The notes under the pieces are model-generated. The model searched no databases. It saw only the letters and a list, made by a program, of their open reading frames with translations, and was not told where the DNA came from. Source: Dentipellis sp. KUC8613 (taxonomy: Eukaryota; Basidiomycota; Agaricomycetes; Russulales; Hericiaceae). Taken from it: 64,000 bases of DNA. A program made the position numbers and the translations under genes. Positions 35,701-47,937 of this stretch are shown piece by piece (within the stretch, counting starts at the first letter, position 1; every line of letters begins with the position of its first letter). The stretch covers positions 118,282 to 182,281 of the forward strand of contig NSJX01000036.1 of NCBI GenBank assembly GCA_002286715.1. Reading direction: 5' to 3'.

Positions 35701-37312
35701 TCCGGACCCTGCACGACTCACGTAGGTAACATTATGGGCCACAGACAAGACAATGCAGTTGTACAAGTCCTCGATCGGACAGAAGGCGCGCCGCCCATCG
35801 CAGGCACCGGATGCCACGCTGGACATGGACGTCAGTGAGCGGCAGTCTTGGGAGGACGACGAGCTTCTGCAGCAGGGTGAGTGCATTCGCCATTACGTCG
35901 CCGCTACCTGGCGAGGTGCTGATAGGGCGTGGTGCTGTAGCGAACTCGTCGTTGCCGGTCGTAAGACAGGCCATGAGGAACGAGCGGGTTGGGGCTGACA
36001 ACCGCGCCGACCGGATGTCGATCTGGTTGCAGAATGTCGAGAGTAAGAGGCTTTGTGCCGGTGTTCTCCTTCCCAGCTCATGCGGCATTTTTCAGAGGTC
36101 GTCGAAGACGCAAGGCAGAACTTCGCCTCCTCAAGCGTCGCACAGCTCCCTCCTCTTCCTCTCGCGCCGCTCTCCAACCGCTCCTCGTCTCAGAATCGCT
36201 CCAACCGGTCTTCCCGCCTCCCGCGCAAGATCCTCGCTGCCAGCCAGATCTTCCAGAAAGAGAATGAGCAGCCGTCCATGCCTGCCTCGCCGCCCGCCAC
36301 GGACCCCGACCGCAGCCTCCTATCCGCATCAACGTCGATGTACGCTGCAGCTAATGCCTCTGCGTACCTCCCAAACATGACGCTTGCGACCATCCCGACT
36401 TTACCGTCAGAGGAGCCTTCGCGCACGACCATGATCTTGGGCTCCACGCCGCCCCGCGCGCGGCGGTCGACCGTGACGATTGGGCGCTCGCCGGAGAAGA
36501 GCCGCAGCTTGGATATTGAGAGCGGGAGCGGGTCGCCGTCGAAGAGAAAGGAGAAGTCGAGGTCGCAGAATGACCTTCTGCGGCCGATCAGCCCCATTGC
36601 GAATTTGCAGCTGGAGCTTGAGCGACGTGCGTTCAGGTTTTTTTCTATTTGTGTGTCAAAGCTGATGTGGTTGCTCGGGTATGCAGTTTCTCAGCCTTCT
36701 CCGCCGCTGCGCCTGTCCGCTGTTGTTGACAAGAGCCTCTTCCTCGCTGAGCCTTCCGCGAAGCCCGATCTCCCTGCTATGCCTGCCACGCCAGCTCATA
36801 CCATCCAGATTTCTAGCTCTAACAGCACCCCCGTCGCCGCCGCCGCCAACGATAGCCTTACGGCTTCTCCCTTCCACGTCGAGCCCTACCCCGCTCGTGC
36901 TGCCCGCATCACCGAGAGCCCTGTTATGGACTCTCCGACACGTCATCGTGTCGAGGGCATCTACGACCGCTTCCTCATGGCCACGTCTGGCGTCAAGCGC
37001 GTCGGGCGCGGGTACCAATCCGACAACGTTGGACCCATGGGCAACACGCTCACTCCCACACCCACGCTCGCGCAGAGCAGGTCCGCGCCGCGTATGTTCG
37101 GGTCCACCAGGCGCCCGATGCCGCCGCCGGTGTCGAGTGATGACCAGCGGAGGGCGGTCAGTGTGGATGAGCTCGGGGTGATGCAGTCGACTGCTTCGGC
37201 GGGGGACACACCGATGTCGATGTCGATGTCGAAGGAGGATCGCACGAATACGGTTCGCAACGTGAGGCGCGCGATTAGGGCGATCGTGACTGGCAAGACC
37301 GCCACGAAGTGA
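32766..37312 (+). CDS. Large Ser/Thr protein kinase with long disordered C-terminal region
   Basis: A multi-exon kinase of about 1,100-1,200 residues. The first 330 residues are a complete kinase domain: [11 protein letters not shown] glycine loop, VAVKLV with the ATP Lys, HNDIK/PANILL catalytic loop split by an intron (Asp present), [18 protein letters not shown], and [17 protein letters not shown]. It should be active. The remainder is low-complexity: a KDKDKDKEN run near 34735, an extremely Glu/Lys/Arg-rich coiled stretch (about 34980-35390), then Ser/Pro-rich blocks with many possible phosphorylation sites. A conserved-looking [23 protein letters not shown] comes near the end. Architecture and motif spelling suggest the CAMK-like group (perhaps related to yeast Kin4 or fission yeast Ppk1), but I cannot assign it firmly. 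The start is the ATG at 32766, the first in frame with the glycine loop after intron removal. Confidence 0.85.
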
Positions 37313-38588
37313 AGACCTACGCTCACCGTTCAACCTCAATGGTCTGGTTTCGTTGTTTGCATCTCATCTTCATCTTCATTTCATTTTTTTTTGCTTGCGC
37401 ATATATTTCTCATCTTCGTTTCATTTCGTTCTGGTTCTGGATTCGGTTCATTCATCTCATCTATCTCGTATTTGCTTGGCCCGCGTGCTGTCGCATGCAC
37501 TCGCCGTTTCGCTCTCTTCGCCTCATTGGACACTCATCGCTGCTGTGCTTGCTCGTCCGTAACTATTCATCTATCTTCGTCATTCGGATTCATCGTGTTT
37601 ATATCCTCATCGTCTTCGTCGTTTGCATCTATCCCCTCATCCCCTCCCCCTGCCCTCCCCTGCACCCCTGCTCTTCCACTTCTCACGCTATGCCCTAATG
37701 ACCTCGTCATCGTTCGTCGCATTTGCTCATCGCTCGTGCTCGTCGCTATCCCATATCCACTTATCTATCTCTATGCTTTGCTGTCGGTCCTGGTCTCGGT
37801 CTCATCCACCTACCCATTCATCACTATCCTCGCATTTTATGACTGCTTTATGAACTCCTCTTCCCGGGTACCGGTACGATTTTTGTCCACGACGCTTGAC
37901 GCCCTTGTTGCAAGTTTCATTATCCCCTTTTTACTACATCTTTTTCTTTTGTTGTTTGTGTGCCTTGCCGTGTCTTGTCTTGTCTTGTCCATTTTGTTTG
38001 TGCGCTTGTTTCGTTTGTTCGTTCGTGTTTTTGACGTTGACGAGCCCGCTTTGTCTGCGATGTCGTGATGTCCCCTTACGAGTCGTAATGACGACGATTT
38101 GACATGCCTATTGTGTTCTGTGTGCGCTAGCTGTCCGAGATGCCTTGGCGGAATTTGTGGTGCATAATGTTCGTGAAATGTGCTTCGAAGACTTCGTAGC
38201 TTCACAATGGTGCTCTCGACTAAGACCCAGGTAGATCAAAGTGCGTCCTTCGCCTTCTTGATCGAAGCCACTTACCCCGCACTATTGTTGAGATCAAAGC
38301 AAGGCACGGTTGGCGGGCTTCTTATGCCCCTGTGCTTATGGCGAGATCTACTGTAACAATGGGCCGTCCACAATTGTGCTGATCGCCTTGTGCCACCTCG
38401 TTCAATTGTGGACGGCATTTTGTCTATATAAACAGGTGCTCGACATGCCAGCCGACAAGCCTCCCGCGAGACAAAACCGTCTCCTTCCAGACTTTGCCTC
38501 AACGACCTGAATCGTGATACGTTCGTACCCTTCGAAATCTACGCAGTAGAAACCCTGCTCACCGTGTCTCTCCCACAGCTTCGAACAA
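37313..38588. other. pyrimidine-rich 3' flank and promoter of kinase-fold copy B
   Basis: From 37320 to about 38040 the + strand is dominated by T and C with many CATCTTC/TTCATC/CTTGT words and almost no purine runs. It is probably the 3' UTR and downstream region of the kinase gene. The hydrophobic ORF that runs through it reflects this composition. Confidence 0.5.
38425..38432 (+). promoter_or_regulatory. TATA box (TATATAAA)
   Basis: A perfect TATATAAA about 160 bp upstream of the ATG at 38589. Confidence 0.6.
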
Positions 38589-40303
38589 ATGTCTAACAGT
38601 CGCCACCGCTTCGTCCGCCACCAATGGGTCCGCGACGACGCGGGCGACTGGCTGCCCCTGCCACCGCCCTCCGGCACGCGCACGCCCAACCGCATCATCT
38701 GGGGCCACAGCCCGGACGACTTCTTCCAAATTGCACGCAAGCCCGGCCTGAATGTCATCACCGTCTGGTCGCGCAGCATGATCATGGAGTTCGGGAAGGA
38801 CCATCCCGAGGAGATCGCGCCACACATTTACGAAGAGGAGCTCGCGTGCGGGCCGAAGCCGCGCCTGCGCAAGCCGTGGCCTGTGCTGAAGGTGCGCAAG
38901 GACGTCAAGGTGGACGCGCCGCTGGATGCGATTGATGAGGGTTCAGATCATGAGGAGGACGGGGCGTATGAGGTGCTACAGAGCTCGTGGGATGCCGAGG
39001 ACGAGCGTGGACCAAAGGGGTTTGAGGAACTGGAGAAGGATGCCGGTGATCCATTCAACCTCGAGGGAATCCCGAAGCTCGAGCAGTTTATCCCGGAGGA
39101 ATATTTCCCGGATTATATCCTCGTACATGACCCGCAAGATGTCTGTTCGGGTCGGCCGCCACGCCACATCCAGACAAAAGGAAGTGCAACCGAAGAGGCG
39201 TCTGAGCCGAAGCGCTACAAGCGCGTCTTCCCGACGGACGAGATGCTTCGTTCAAAGAAGTCGAAGGACGAAGACCGGCCGAACGTAGCGCACCTGTATG
39301 TCAACAAGAAAGGAGAGATGGGCGAGGGTCACCACTCTATGGCCTACCGTGCATCCGTGCGCCTGCCGTACCCGCTCAGCGCACACTCGCCGAACAAGCA
39401 GGTGACGGTAGCCATGAAGGTTGCGATGCAGAGGCAGAGTGCCCGTGACATGCTCGAGAACGAGGCCGAAACCTACAACACCTTCCCGCGTCACCTGATG
39501 GAGGACTGGTGCGGGTATAATCTACCTACGCCCGAACAGTGAGTCTTGCTTTACTGTGAGGAATTCGAGATTTCAGCTGAGCCTTCTTGGAAGTGCGTTT
39601 CCAGTGCCAGCTACAGCTGTAGTCCCGAAGTTCTTCGGATACTATAAGCCTGACTTCGGGACGGACGACGATGACGAAGAAGAAGCGAGCGAAAAGAGCG
39701 ACGACGAAGGCTATCATGGGGATTGGGATATCGACTGGAAATTTCAGCGCCGTAAAACCCGTACCAGGGATAGTGCAGTCAAAAAACCGAGCCCAATCTT
39801 GTTGATGGAGGACTGCGGTGTTCCCATTAACCCAAAGGACTATGACTTGGATACAAGGTGGGCACATCAAAATAATCCGGGCGGCATAGACACTGAACGG
39901 CGATATCTAAAGGACGGAGATCTTTTCCATGGCGCTCCGTCTCCACTTTGAAGGCATCGTGCAGAACTCGTTCTTCACGCGCAATATCGTCATGCAGCCT
40001 GGTCCCCTTACGCTTCCACCGGAGAAACGCTCGATTGACCGTCCCAGTTTCCGAGTGATCGATTTTGGTCGTGCGGAACTGTGGGCCGACCTGCACAAGG
40101 CCGCAGTGGGGAATATGGTACTCAAGAACCTAAAGAAAGACACAAAAGATAGCGACAAAGATAAGGTGGTGCAGGAGATATTGCGCGGTGAGAGCACCGA
40201 GGTCGAGAAGGTGCTCGATGGGTTGGGGAGGAGTTGGTGGGAGAAGAGGACGGAGGAGAAGAACCAGGCACGAAGTGAACTCGGTATGAACAAGATGGCA
40301 TGA
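38589..40303 (+). CDS. Kinase-fold protein lacking the catalytic-loop Asp (predicted pseudokinase), copy B
   Basis: Exons 38589-39538, 39594-39857 and 39913-40303 give 534 residues. It matches copy A (19980-21913) along its whole length, with the same intron positions: HQWVRDDAGDWLP, WSRSMIMEFGKDHPEEIAPH, VTVAMKVAM, AETYNTFPRHLMEDWCGYN, PVPATAVVPKFFGYY, ILLMEDCGVPI, QNSFFTRNIV and VIDFGRAELW. The ATP Lys and DFG are present; the HRD position reads VQN, so catalysis is doubtful, as in copy A. Copy B is 72 residues shorter because the acidic linkers and the Glu-rich segment after DFG are reduced. The acceptor of intron 1 reads TTGGAAG rather than a pyrimidine-AG, though it is the only one that restores the frame. 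It comes just before a DyP peroxidase gene on the same strand. Function is unknown; such proteins occur widely in agaricomycetes (from memory). Confidence 0.8.
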
Positions 40304-41758
40304 GTTAGATGGTGCATCTAGAGCATTGGAATTCGCGTTGTATTGTATAGTGCGCTATAGTGCGCTATGTATGACTCTTGTTCCGTTGAGATTGAGTTGG
40401 CTTTGAGTCTTCGACCCGATGTAGAAAGGTTTGATGCTGTTCAGGAAGTTTTCATAGATCACGCACCGAGAGAAGTCTCTGCGCGTATGAGTCTTGATCA
40501 CCTTCGGTATTTAATGCTGGAAGCCTGTTAAAGACGAAGTCAATTAAGGAAAGAAACCACTAGCTAACGAGGCACTTCCAAGTAGTGCCTGCGCAAGGCC
40601 TTGGCGAGGATGAGTAGAAATGTAGAATTGAGGCTCCGATTCGGCGTCATCCGGCTGGCTTCAGTTCCGCGCCTCCAGCATTTCGGCGCTTAGAGACTTT
40701 GTCGCATCAATATACCTTCAAAAACAAGTTCAGCACTGTAGCGCGACACGATGGCTCTAACGAGCTCAATATGGGGCTGACTCTGTGACGAGGAAGCATT
40801 GAAGGTATTTGGAAACTGCGCATGGCTGTGCATAGATGAATCATTGATTAAGCATAGGCTGCATAGATGTCATTAGCGAGGAATACCACTGTCTTACCGG
40901 GCGTGCAAGATGTCAGTTTCTGCTTGGAACTGTGCTCATACCGACAGTATGTGGAACGTGTAAGTACGTGAAGAAACTCGGTATATGATTCCGAAGATTC
41001 CATATCATCGGTGGCATGAGTGACGTCTTGCACGGCGCCTGAACGTGATAGGACGAAGGGAGGGAAGACTGTATTGACAAGTGCTGGAGTGGTTGTAAAG
41101 CGGTATCAGTATGGAACGGTTTGGATGGTAAGAAAGGCGAGCTCTTCACTTTCCAGAATTAATATATTCTCATAAAGCAGGGTAATTTCTGATCAAGGAC
41201 TGCTCATGCGTGCAGAAGCCTGTGCAAATGTACGTGTGGAGGCACCACACGGATCTATCGCCCCGAAACACCGTCAATACTTTCCCCGGGAAACAGATGG
41301 TCCGACCGTACCTCGTGGATACCCTGAAGCTTGAGGGTTTACATGCGTTCGACGTCACAAATGTAGGCTCAACTTGTCCAGAGGACTACTACTTAAGGCG
41401 AAAAGAAGCAGAATCGAGCGAACCGCTCATCCCCCGTGACAAGAACGAGTATTATCTAGTTAAATGAGTTGCTATTCTCCCCACTGCCAGGCTAGTGGCG
41501 AGTCACGATGGTGCACCCAGAGGCACCGTCTGTTCTCCAAGATGTTTCTAACTGCGCCCGTGGCGCCGCATACTCTTCACATTAACAAATGGAAGCGTTC
41601 TCTAATATGCGCCTCGCCCAAGTCATCCTCTTGTCAGAAAATGGGGTCAGTCCCCAGATATACCTAGGTCAGGCGGGTGGTCTTCGTCTCCAAATTATGG
41701 CTATAAAAGCTTGAAAGACCTCCACCCCGTTGGATTCATCCTCACCCTCCGATCCATC
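40304..41758. other. intergenic region of 1.45 kb
   Basis: No gene recognised. A 10-11 base direct duplication (TAGTGCGCTA twice) sits at about 40350-40372 in the 3' flank of the kinase-fold gene. A frame at 41210-41467 (+) has no family signature. Confidence 0.4.
41702..41708 (+). promoter_or_regulatory. TATA box (TATAAAA)
   Basis: A perfect TATAAAA 51 bp upstream of the DyP ATG at 41759, consistent with a strongly regulated gene with a short leader. Confidence 0.65.
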
Positions 41759-43731
41759 ATGTCTGACACGCACGTCCTGTCCCGTTTCACGCGTCATCAC
41801 CTTAGACATGTTCTGCATCGCAGCCTGGTCCCCCAGCTTCCTTCCGCCGACTTCGACATCCCTCTCAGCAATCATCAGGTTAGATCCATCTGGAACAACG
41901 TTCAGGGCGATGTCTTTGTACTCTTCCCAAAGGTAGTTCATCGTTCTTCGCCCATCTTCGCCACATCTAACATTGGGGCGGTTTCAGGTAGCCGAGAATT
42001 TCATTTTCTTCACCATCAGCAACGCTGCGCAGTTCAAGCAAGATCTCAAAGGCTTCACCCCTTCGTCCTCCGTCAATACAGTCGAGAAGTTGGTCACGAT
42101 ATCGAGTGCCAAGGAACAGGGCGTTTGGGCGACCGGGCTTATTCAGAGCCAGATCGCCTTCAGCAGGGCCGGTCTGAACATTCTCGGACTGACAGAGAAT
42201 ATCGAGGATCCGCGGTTCGACACTCGCCCTATGCTAAGCGACATGAAGTTCCTTGGCGACTCAGGGCCGTGGTACACGCCTTTTGTAGAAGGCGGGCTTC
42301 ACGGCGTATTCACCATAGCTGCTAGCAGTGCGTTAGGCTTCGATCTACTCCTATTGCTTACGTTCAGTGACATTCCTCTCGGTAGGTCCGGATGAATGTG
42401 ACAAGGCTACGGCCGACCTCAAGGCAAAATTTGCAACGTCCATCGTGACCACGGACAAGATGACGCTCAAAGGCCGCATTCGTCCTGATGCAAATAAGGG
42501 ACATGAACACTTCGGCTTCAAGGACGGTGTTTCGCAGCCTGCTCTCCGGTAAGTCGAGATTGCACTTCTTATATCATCAACACCAATAGATCTTGTCTTT
42601 ACAGTGGCCTCGTGGAACCTCATCCTGGCCAGATCCAAGCCGACGCCGGCGTTGTGATCATGGGCTATCCAGGCGATCCTGTCCTCGACGACCCCACGGC
42701 ACAGCAGCGCCCTGCATGGACCCGGGACGGGTCTCTCCTCGTCTTCCGCGAGCTCGAGCAAGACGTGGTCGAGTTCGATGCCTACTTGAAAGAACAGGGC
42801 CCGCACTGGCGCGAGTTCGTACACGGAGCAGATGTGCAGCCTCCCCTGACCAACGCAGAGGGCGCGGATCTCTTCGGCGCCCAGATGGTCGGGCGCTGGA
42901 AGTCTGTACGTATACTCTGGTTCAGTGACGATCCGTAGGGCCTAGCTGATGCACTTCTCGCAGGGTGCTCCCATTGCGAAAGCGCATTTCCGCGACGACC
43001 AGCAGCTCGCCGACAACCCCGACCAAGTGAACAACTTCGACTACTCCGTCCCGAATGTTCCCATGCCCACGGACCGCTTCTGTCCCTTCACTGCGCATAC
43101 GCGCAAGACCATGCCGCGGAACCTCAACCCGTTCATGATCCCGAAGTTCCTCGAGTCCGTCGCCGTGGTTCGCGGTGGCATTCCATACGGCCCTGAGGTC
43201 TGTCTGTTTCTTTGTCTCGTCGGCGCATCGATGCTAAATAGCGAGATGCATGCAGGTCACTCAGCAGGAGCGCGACGCGGGTGCTTCGCTGAAGGATGGC
43301 ATCCACGAGCGCGGGCTTTTATTCATCAGCTACCAGTCGTCGCTCGATAACGGCTTCGTCCAGCAGTCGGTTCCGTTCGCGAACAATGACTATTTCCCCG
43401 TCACGTCTTTCTCTCCGACTAAGCATGGTTAGCATTTCTTTCAGTTACCCCGGGACAGCTAGACTGACGAAAACATGCAGGTCAGGACCCTATCATCGGT
43501 GCACCCGCGCCGCCTCCTGTCCAGGCTCAGGCATCGGGCAACGTTCCCTCAACCGGCGAGGTCACCGTGCGCATCAAGAACCAGGCGGGCGAGTCCGTCG
43601 ATGTCGCCGGCTTCGCGAGCCGGGCACCCGTTGAGCCTACGACAGCCCAGCCCTTCTTCGTGACATCTCGCGGTGGGGAGTACTTCTTCGTGCCATCTGT
43701 GTCTTTGGTGAAGCAAATTTCGGGCTTGTGA
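41759..43731 (+). CDS. Dye-decolorizing peroxidase (DyP), copy 1
   Basis: A haem peroxidase that oxidises dyes, phenols and lignin-like aromatics with hydrogen peroxide. Exons join to about 500 residues, the usual fungal DyP length. Diagnostic parts: IWNNVQGDVFVLFPK at the N terminus; RFDTRPML; the GxxDG signature FGFKDGVSQP near 42511-42540, with the catalytic Asp; VVIMGYPGDPV; and FTAHTRKTMPR near 43088-43120, with the proximal haem His. HERGLLFISYQSS then carries the distal Arg, and FFVTSRGGEYFFVPS is near the C terminus. No clear signal peptide precedes the domain, so secretion is uncertain; fungal DyPs often carry propeptides instead. The start MSDTHVLSRF matches the start of copy 2 (MSSTHPLSRF). 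Its inverted paralogue lies at 56660-58622. Confidence 0.95.
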
Positions 43732-43927
43732 ATGAACGCGCCGTCGAATCTGTACGAATAGGGAAATCAAAGCGTCATGCATATGTATATGTAGTTTCCT
43801 GTTAAATAACATTGATGCATGGGTTTATCTCAAACCAAGGATCGAGTCCGTGCAATAGGTAAATATATCAGTATGCTATGCGTCAATCTATAGTCTAACT
43901 CATTCATGAATGAACGTCACATCACAA
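43732..43927. other. short 3' flank between convergent genes
   Basis: Separates the DyP stop from the farnesyl diphosphate synthase stop. No feature seen. Confidence 0.4.
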
Positions 43928-45418
43928 TCAGTTGGACCGCCCATGAATCTTCTCCAAGAACACGCTCAGCGCCTCCCCTCTAAACACGGCATCCTCGCCC
44001 CTCACCTCCGGCACGGCCGCAATCATGCTCTTCAGGCGCGCATACACGTCGCGCTCGTACGCCGCATAGCGCGCCTCGATGCCGACCGCGGCGAACACGT
44101 CCTTCACGCGCGCCTCGCACGCGGCGTCCTTGCGGCCGTAGTTGTCCGCGAGCACGGCGCGCTGCGCGGGCGTGCAGTGCGCGAGCGCGGTGTTGATGCA
44201 CCACGAGCACTTGCCGTCGACGATGTCCGTGCCGACCTTGCCGAGCACCGCGGGCGGCGCGGTCACGTCGAGCACGTCGTCCTGGATCTGGAAGTACGCG
44301 CCGAGCGGGAGCAGGATGGATAGTGCGGTGTCGTACGGGTCTGCGCCCGTGTCGGAGGTGTGCGGGATGCGGCAGAGCGTCATGGCGAGCGCGACGGGGA
44401 GGTAGAAGGAGTAGTATGCGGTCTTGAATTTGATGATCGTCTCGTAGCTATGTTGGGCCCATCAGTAATGCGTAGGGAACAGGAAGATGTGGTGACGTAC
44501 TGTGAGAGGGAGAAGCGGTCGAGATCGACGTCGCCCTCGGGCGCAGTGATGAGGTCGACAAGCTGGCCGATCTCGGTCTTGTACGCCATCTCGTCGAAGA
44601 GCTCGAGGAGATCGGCGTAGAAGGGGGTGTGGCGGAAGTGCTTGCGCACGAGGATGAAGATGCAGGAGCGCAGCATGCCCGCGTCGTTCACGGCGATCAG
44701 GCCAACGCGTGGTACGCGGTACCAGCAGGGCTGCCCGCGGCGCGTGTGCGAGCCGTCCATGAGGTCATCGGTGACTAGAAAGTATGCTTGCAACTGCATC
44801 CCGTGTGAGGCAGGACCGTCAAGGGAAGGAAATCATTACTCACGAATTCGACGCCCCACCCGAGGACAGAGGCCTCGAGGTGCTCAGCATCAGTGAGTCG
44901 GCGGCCTTTGAAGAGTTCGACAGAGTCAACAACGCTGAGGCCGCGGTTGAGCTTGCCGCCGGGAACATTGTAGTCCAGGGACTGATGTATACAAAGGATC
45001 AGAACAGCATTCGGAAGGAGGACGCATAAGGAAGAGGAATATGCCGAGGGTCACCCCGATATGGTAGAGCCTTTGCGCAGAAAGAACGCATAGGCGCAGC
45101 CGCTCTAGGATCGTATGCACGACTAGAACGGAACAGATCCCAAACAGGCGATACACCACGGAAGGCATAATGTGACAGTATGGCCCCGAGGAACAGAAGG
45201 TAGCGATAAGAAAGGAAACGTACGTTCTTGTGCCATTCGAGTGCGTTCGCAGGCAGACCCTGTGCCGCGAAGGCGTCGAGGAGCTCGCCTCGGATGATTG
45301 GCCATGTATCGAGGAACCGTTGGCGTGAAGACTGTGCGAGCTTTGCCTTAGCCGGGTGGCCATTGGGCTGCAACGCTAGTGCAGGTGTGGGGGCAGGGCT
45401 CAATGCGACGGGGGCCAT
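43928..45418 (-). CDS. ERG20: Farnesyl diphosphate synthase
   Basis: Condenses isopentenyl diphosphate with dimethylallyl and then geranyl diphosphate to give farnesyl diphosphate, the branch point to sterols, ubiquinone, prenylation and sesquiterpenes. Landmarks: an N-terminal exon with [29 protein letters not shown]; the first Asp-rich motif in [22 protein letters not shown] (44730-44790); [11 protein letters not shown]; and the second Asp-rich motif in [10 protein letters not shown] (about 44268-44300), followed by [14 protein letters not shown], which is specific to farnesyl rather than geranylgeranyl synthases. The C terminus is KIHGRSN. The start at 45418 ([10 protein letters not shown]) gives an N-terminal extension of about 25 low-complexity residues. 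The gene lies 28 kb from the sesquiterpene synthase, for which it makes the substrate. It is probably the housekeeping copy; a second copy elsewhere cannot be excluded. Confidence 0.95.
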
Positions 45419-45538
45419 GGCAAAGGTAAGGTAAGCTTGACGTGGGGGTGAGACCAGCAAAGGCAAGGTGAAGCGGGCGATGCGCAAGAGAGGCGAAGGG
45501 GGGCGAATGGATTGTATGATGCCTGCCTGAAGATTGGA

Positions 45539-45545
45539 ATATATA
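45539..45545 (-). promoter_or_regulatory. TATA-like element (TATATAT)
   Basis: On the minus strand GGGTATATATTCC lies about 120 bp upstream of the farnesyl diphosphate synthase ATG. Confidence 0.45.
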
Positions 45546-46911
45546 CCCGCGAAGCGTAGTATGTAGGGAGACTGTCAGGAACGACACTGTTCGGACCTAT
45601 ATACGAGTATCAGCTATCTGCGACTGGACGGAGCATTACTACAGGATCATTTACCGATTTGAGCCACAGTGGAACATGCATCGAGACGCGTCGACGGGGA
45701 ATTAGGTCATGATGAACAGCTCACAACAGCATTTGGCTGGTTTGCGGAGAGAGATACACATCTGGAATGTAAGCTTTCGGAAGAATCGACTATGGAAACT
45801 CGGTGCAATCGACAACGAGTTGCAGCGCCAATCAGCCTGTCAGACGGCATGTCCGTCCGGGAGGCGAAGGGGAAGTTGACCGCGGGATCTGTTACGATGA
45901 TTCAATGTACACGCCAAGGCTCTTCTGTCCGCCTTTCCTCCTCGACTCCACGAATGCCGTATAATTGAAGAGCAGACCCGGGCCCGAATGACTTCGGGGG
46001 TGGAGTAGTACCGAACAATGCACCTCGTTTCCGAAACCGAGGATTGTTCGGACTGTGCAAATGGGTGGCCCAGGCACCGTCTTACCATAAGCGTCGGACG
46101 TCTCAATGGCTGGAGATGAGATGCGGTGTGTGGATAAGCAGTCGACGGCGGTCCTAGAATTTGAACAGGATTCGACACTGAGTTAGATAATACCGCATCC
46201 GTCGGCTCCTGGGATAAGATATAATTGAGTTCATGTGGGAGGTTGAGGTACCAACATGATCAGACTTGGTGATACTGATACTATCACAAGTCGAAGCAAA
46301 GGTGTGGAAAGGGCGAAGGTGTTTGAGACAGAGAACAAAATTGATGAGACGGAGCGATCTATTTGCGCCGGGCAAGGCCGGGCCGACTCGAAGGATGGTC
46401 ATGGCAGCGCGCCACCGTAACTCGAACCTCATCACCCCCCCCCCACCACATTGCAATACCCTCTGCAACCGTACGATGCTTCTTGACGTTGTTAGACCGT
46501 CTCTTAGCTATGTATATCGAATTGTTACCAGAGCCATAGTGGAAGACACAAATCAGTTGCAGGTGCGCCTCTCCATCTTCAGAGCGATGTCACGGACTCG
46601 GACTACAGTGTTCTTCTTCCAATTGTGCGTGCCCCTATGCCGGCAAAGTGCAGTTCAAAGGCAACAAGGATCCACACTTTCGAGACCCTATAATGCACGC
46701 GACCACAAAGAACCATGCAGCATGCCGTGAACGATAACGGTGACGCCTGTCACTCACGCCATGTGTAGCTGCCAGTGCCGCATTCTGCGCGGCGCACCCA
46801 TTTGAATCCGACATGACGCGCTTGCTCTCACATAACCAGAGATGACTGGACGGGAGAAGATACCTACGTCAGCTTCTGACGTGACAAACATCGGAGTCTG
46901 GTAGGTGAACA

Positions 46912-46933
46912 ATTTGATTTGATTTGATTTTTC
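46912..46933 (+). repeat. (GATTT)n microsatellite, about 4 units
   Basis: Four consecutive GATTT-type pentamers in a non-coding stretch. Confidence 0.7.
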
Positions 46934-47937
46934 GAATACTTTGACCATCCACCTCACCTCTGGACACAGGCGGAGAGCCTCTCGGGGATATCTTGATTTG
47001 TCACTGTGGATCTTGTTGGATCTGGAGGACGCTACTCAAACAAAGTAAAGCTCGTCGGCCGAGATTGACGCTCTCAACTGTATACTAACCAAATCACACG
47101 CTTCCAGCGGCTGCATAAACTCAAAATCTGGGGCCTTCAGCAAACCTACAAAGCCCAACTATCCCAACTTTGCATCTACACTAGGACATTTTGTGCGGGC
47201 TCTGGCGTCTTTGAGCGTGCTGTTGAAGGCTTCTAGGCTACTCGTCGTGCCTGTGTCGCTGGGACCCCCCTTGACTTTCTCTGGCCTCTTCTGGGTCTGG
47301 CGCCGCGAACTGAGATTACCGATGGTCTCATCGAATCAGGTATTCCCAAACTCGCAATCTGACTCCTGGCCGATGCCGATCCAAACACTCTTTCGATCGC
47401 ACTGTGCCGACGGTATCGCCTTTCCGACGATAGCCTACGGTTACGAGTAATCTCGGTTTGTGTTCTCTACTGCTACTCTGGATTCACGCACATCACCGTC
47501 ATCTAGGCAATAGGTACGAGGCGCCTGGGATGGCGCTTTTCGCGGTCCGTCGAGATACCGCCGGACTCGAAGTCTTCTATGCACCGCAGTACTTGTTCAA
47601 ACTGGAATACTTGCCCCCACACCTCCTGGTCTCTGACGAACACGGAAGTAGATACTGCGAATCTTCAGGCTGCAGAAGTTTGAATTCCGCGCTGGTTCCG
47701 GCCTGACACTTTTTTTTTCTCACTGTTGCTTCAACTACATGGGAAACATCACGAAGTAGTAAGGACCGAGCCAGGCGTGCATGGTCTAGCACCACAGGAT
47801 CCGCCCGAGCGCTCGTCAAGATGTTGTGAAATTCCTTTCCTGAAGCGCGGAGTTGTGCGCCGACACAGGCGCAGCACAATCGCCATCGATATTATGACAC
47901 CACCTTTTGAATTTTGAATACAACGATGTTTTCCTTT

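Larger units (their letters stand above)
45419..47937. other. 2.5 kb without a supported gene
   Basis: Frames at 45840-46178 (-), 46266-46730 (+), 47193-47706 (+) and 47577-47879 (-) were examined; none has a recognisable domain or consistent splice pattern. A C10 run lies near 46435 and a (GATTT)n microsatellite near 46912. It may contain decayed gene or repeat remains. Confidence 0.45.

Noticed and set aside
37391..38068. 225-residue hydrophobic frame resembling a membrane protein
   Set aside because: It lies in a pyrimidine-biased 3' flank where TTC/CTC/ATC codons automatically give Phe/Leu/Ile; no family pattern, no conserved loops.
47193..47706. two consecutive + strand frames
   Set aside because: No shared splice signals that join them sensibly and no recognisable domain.
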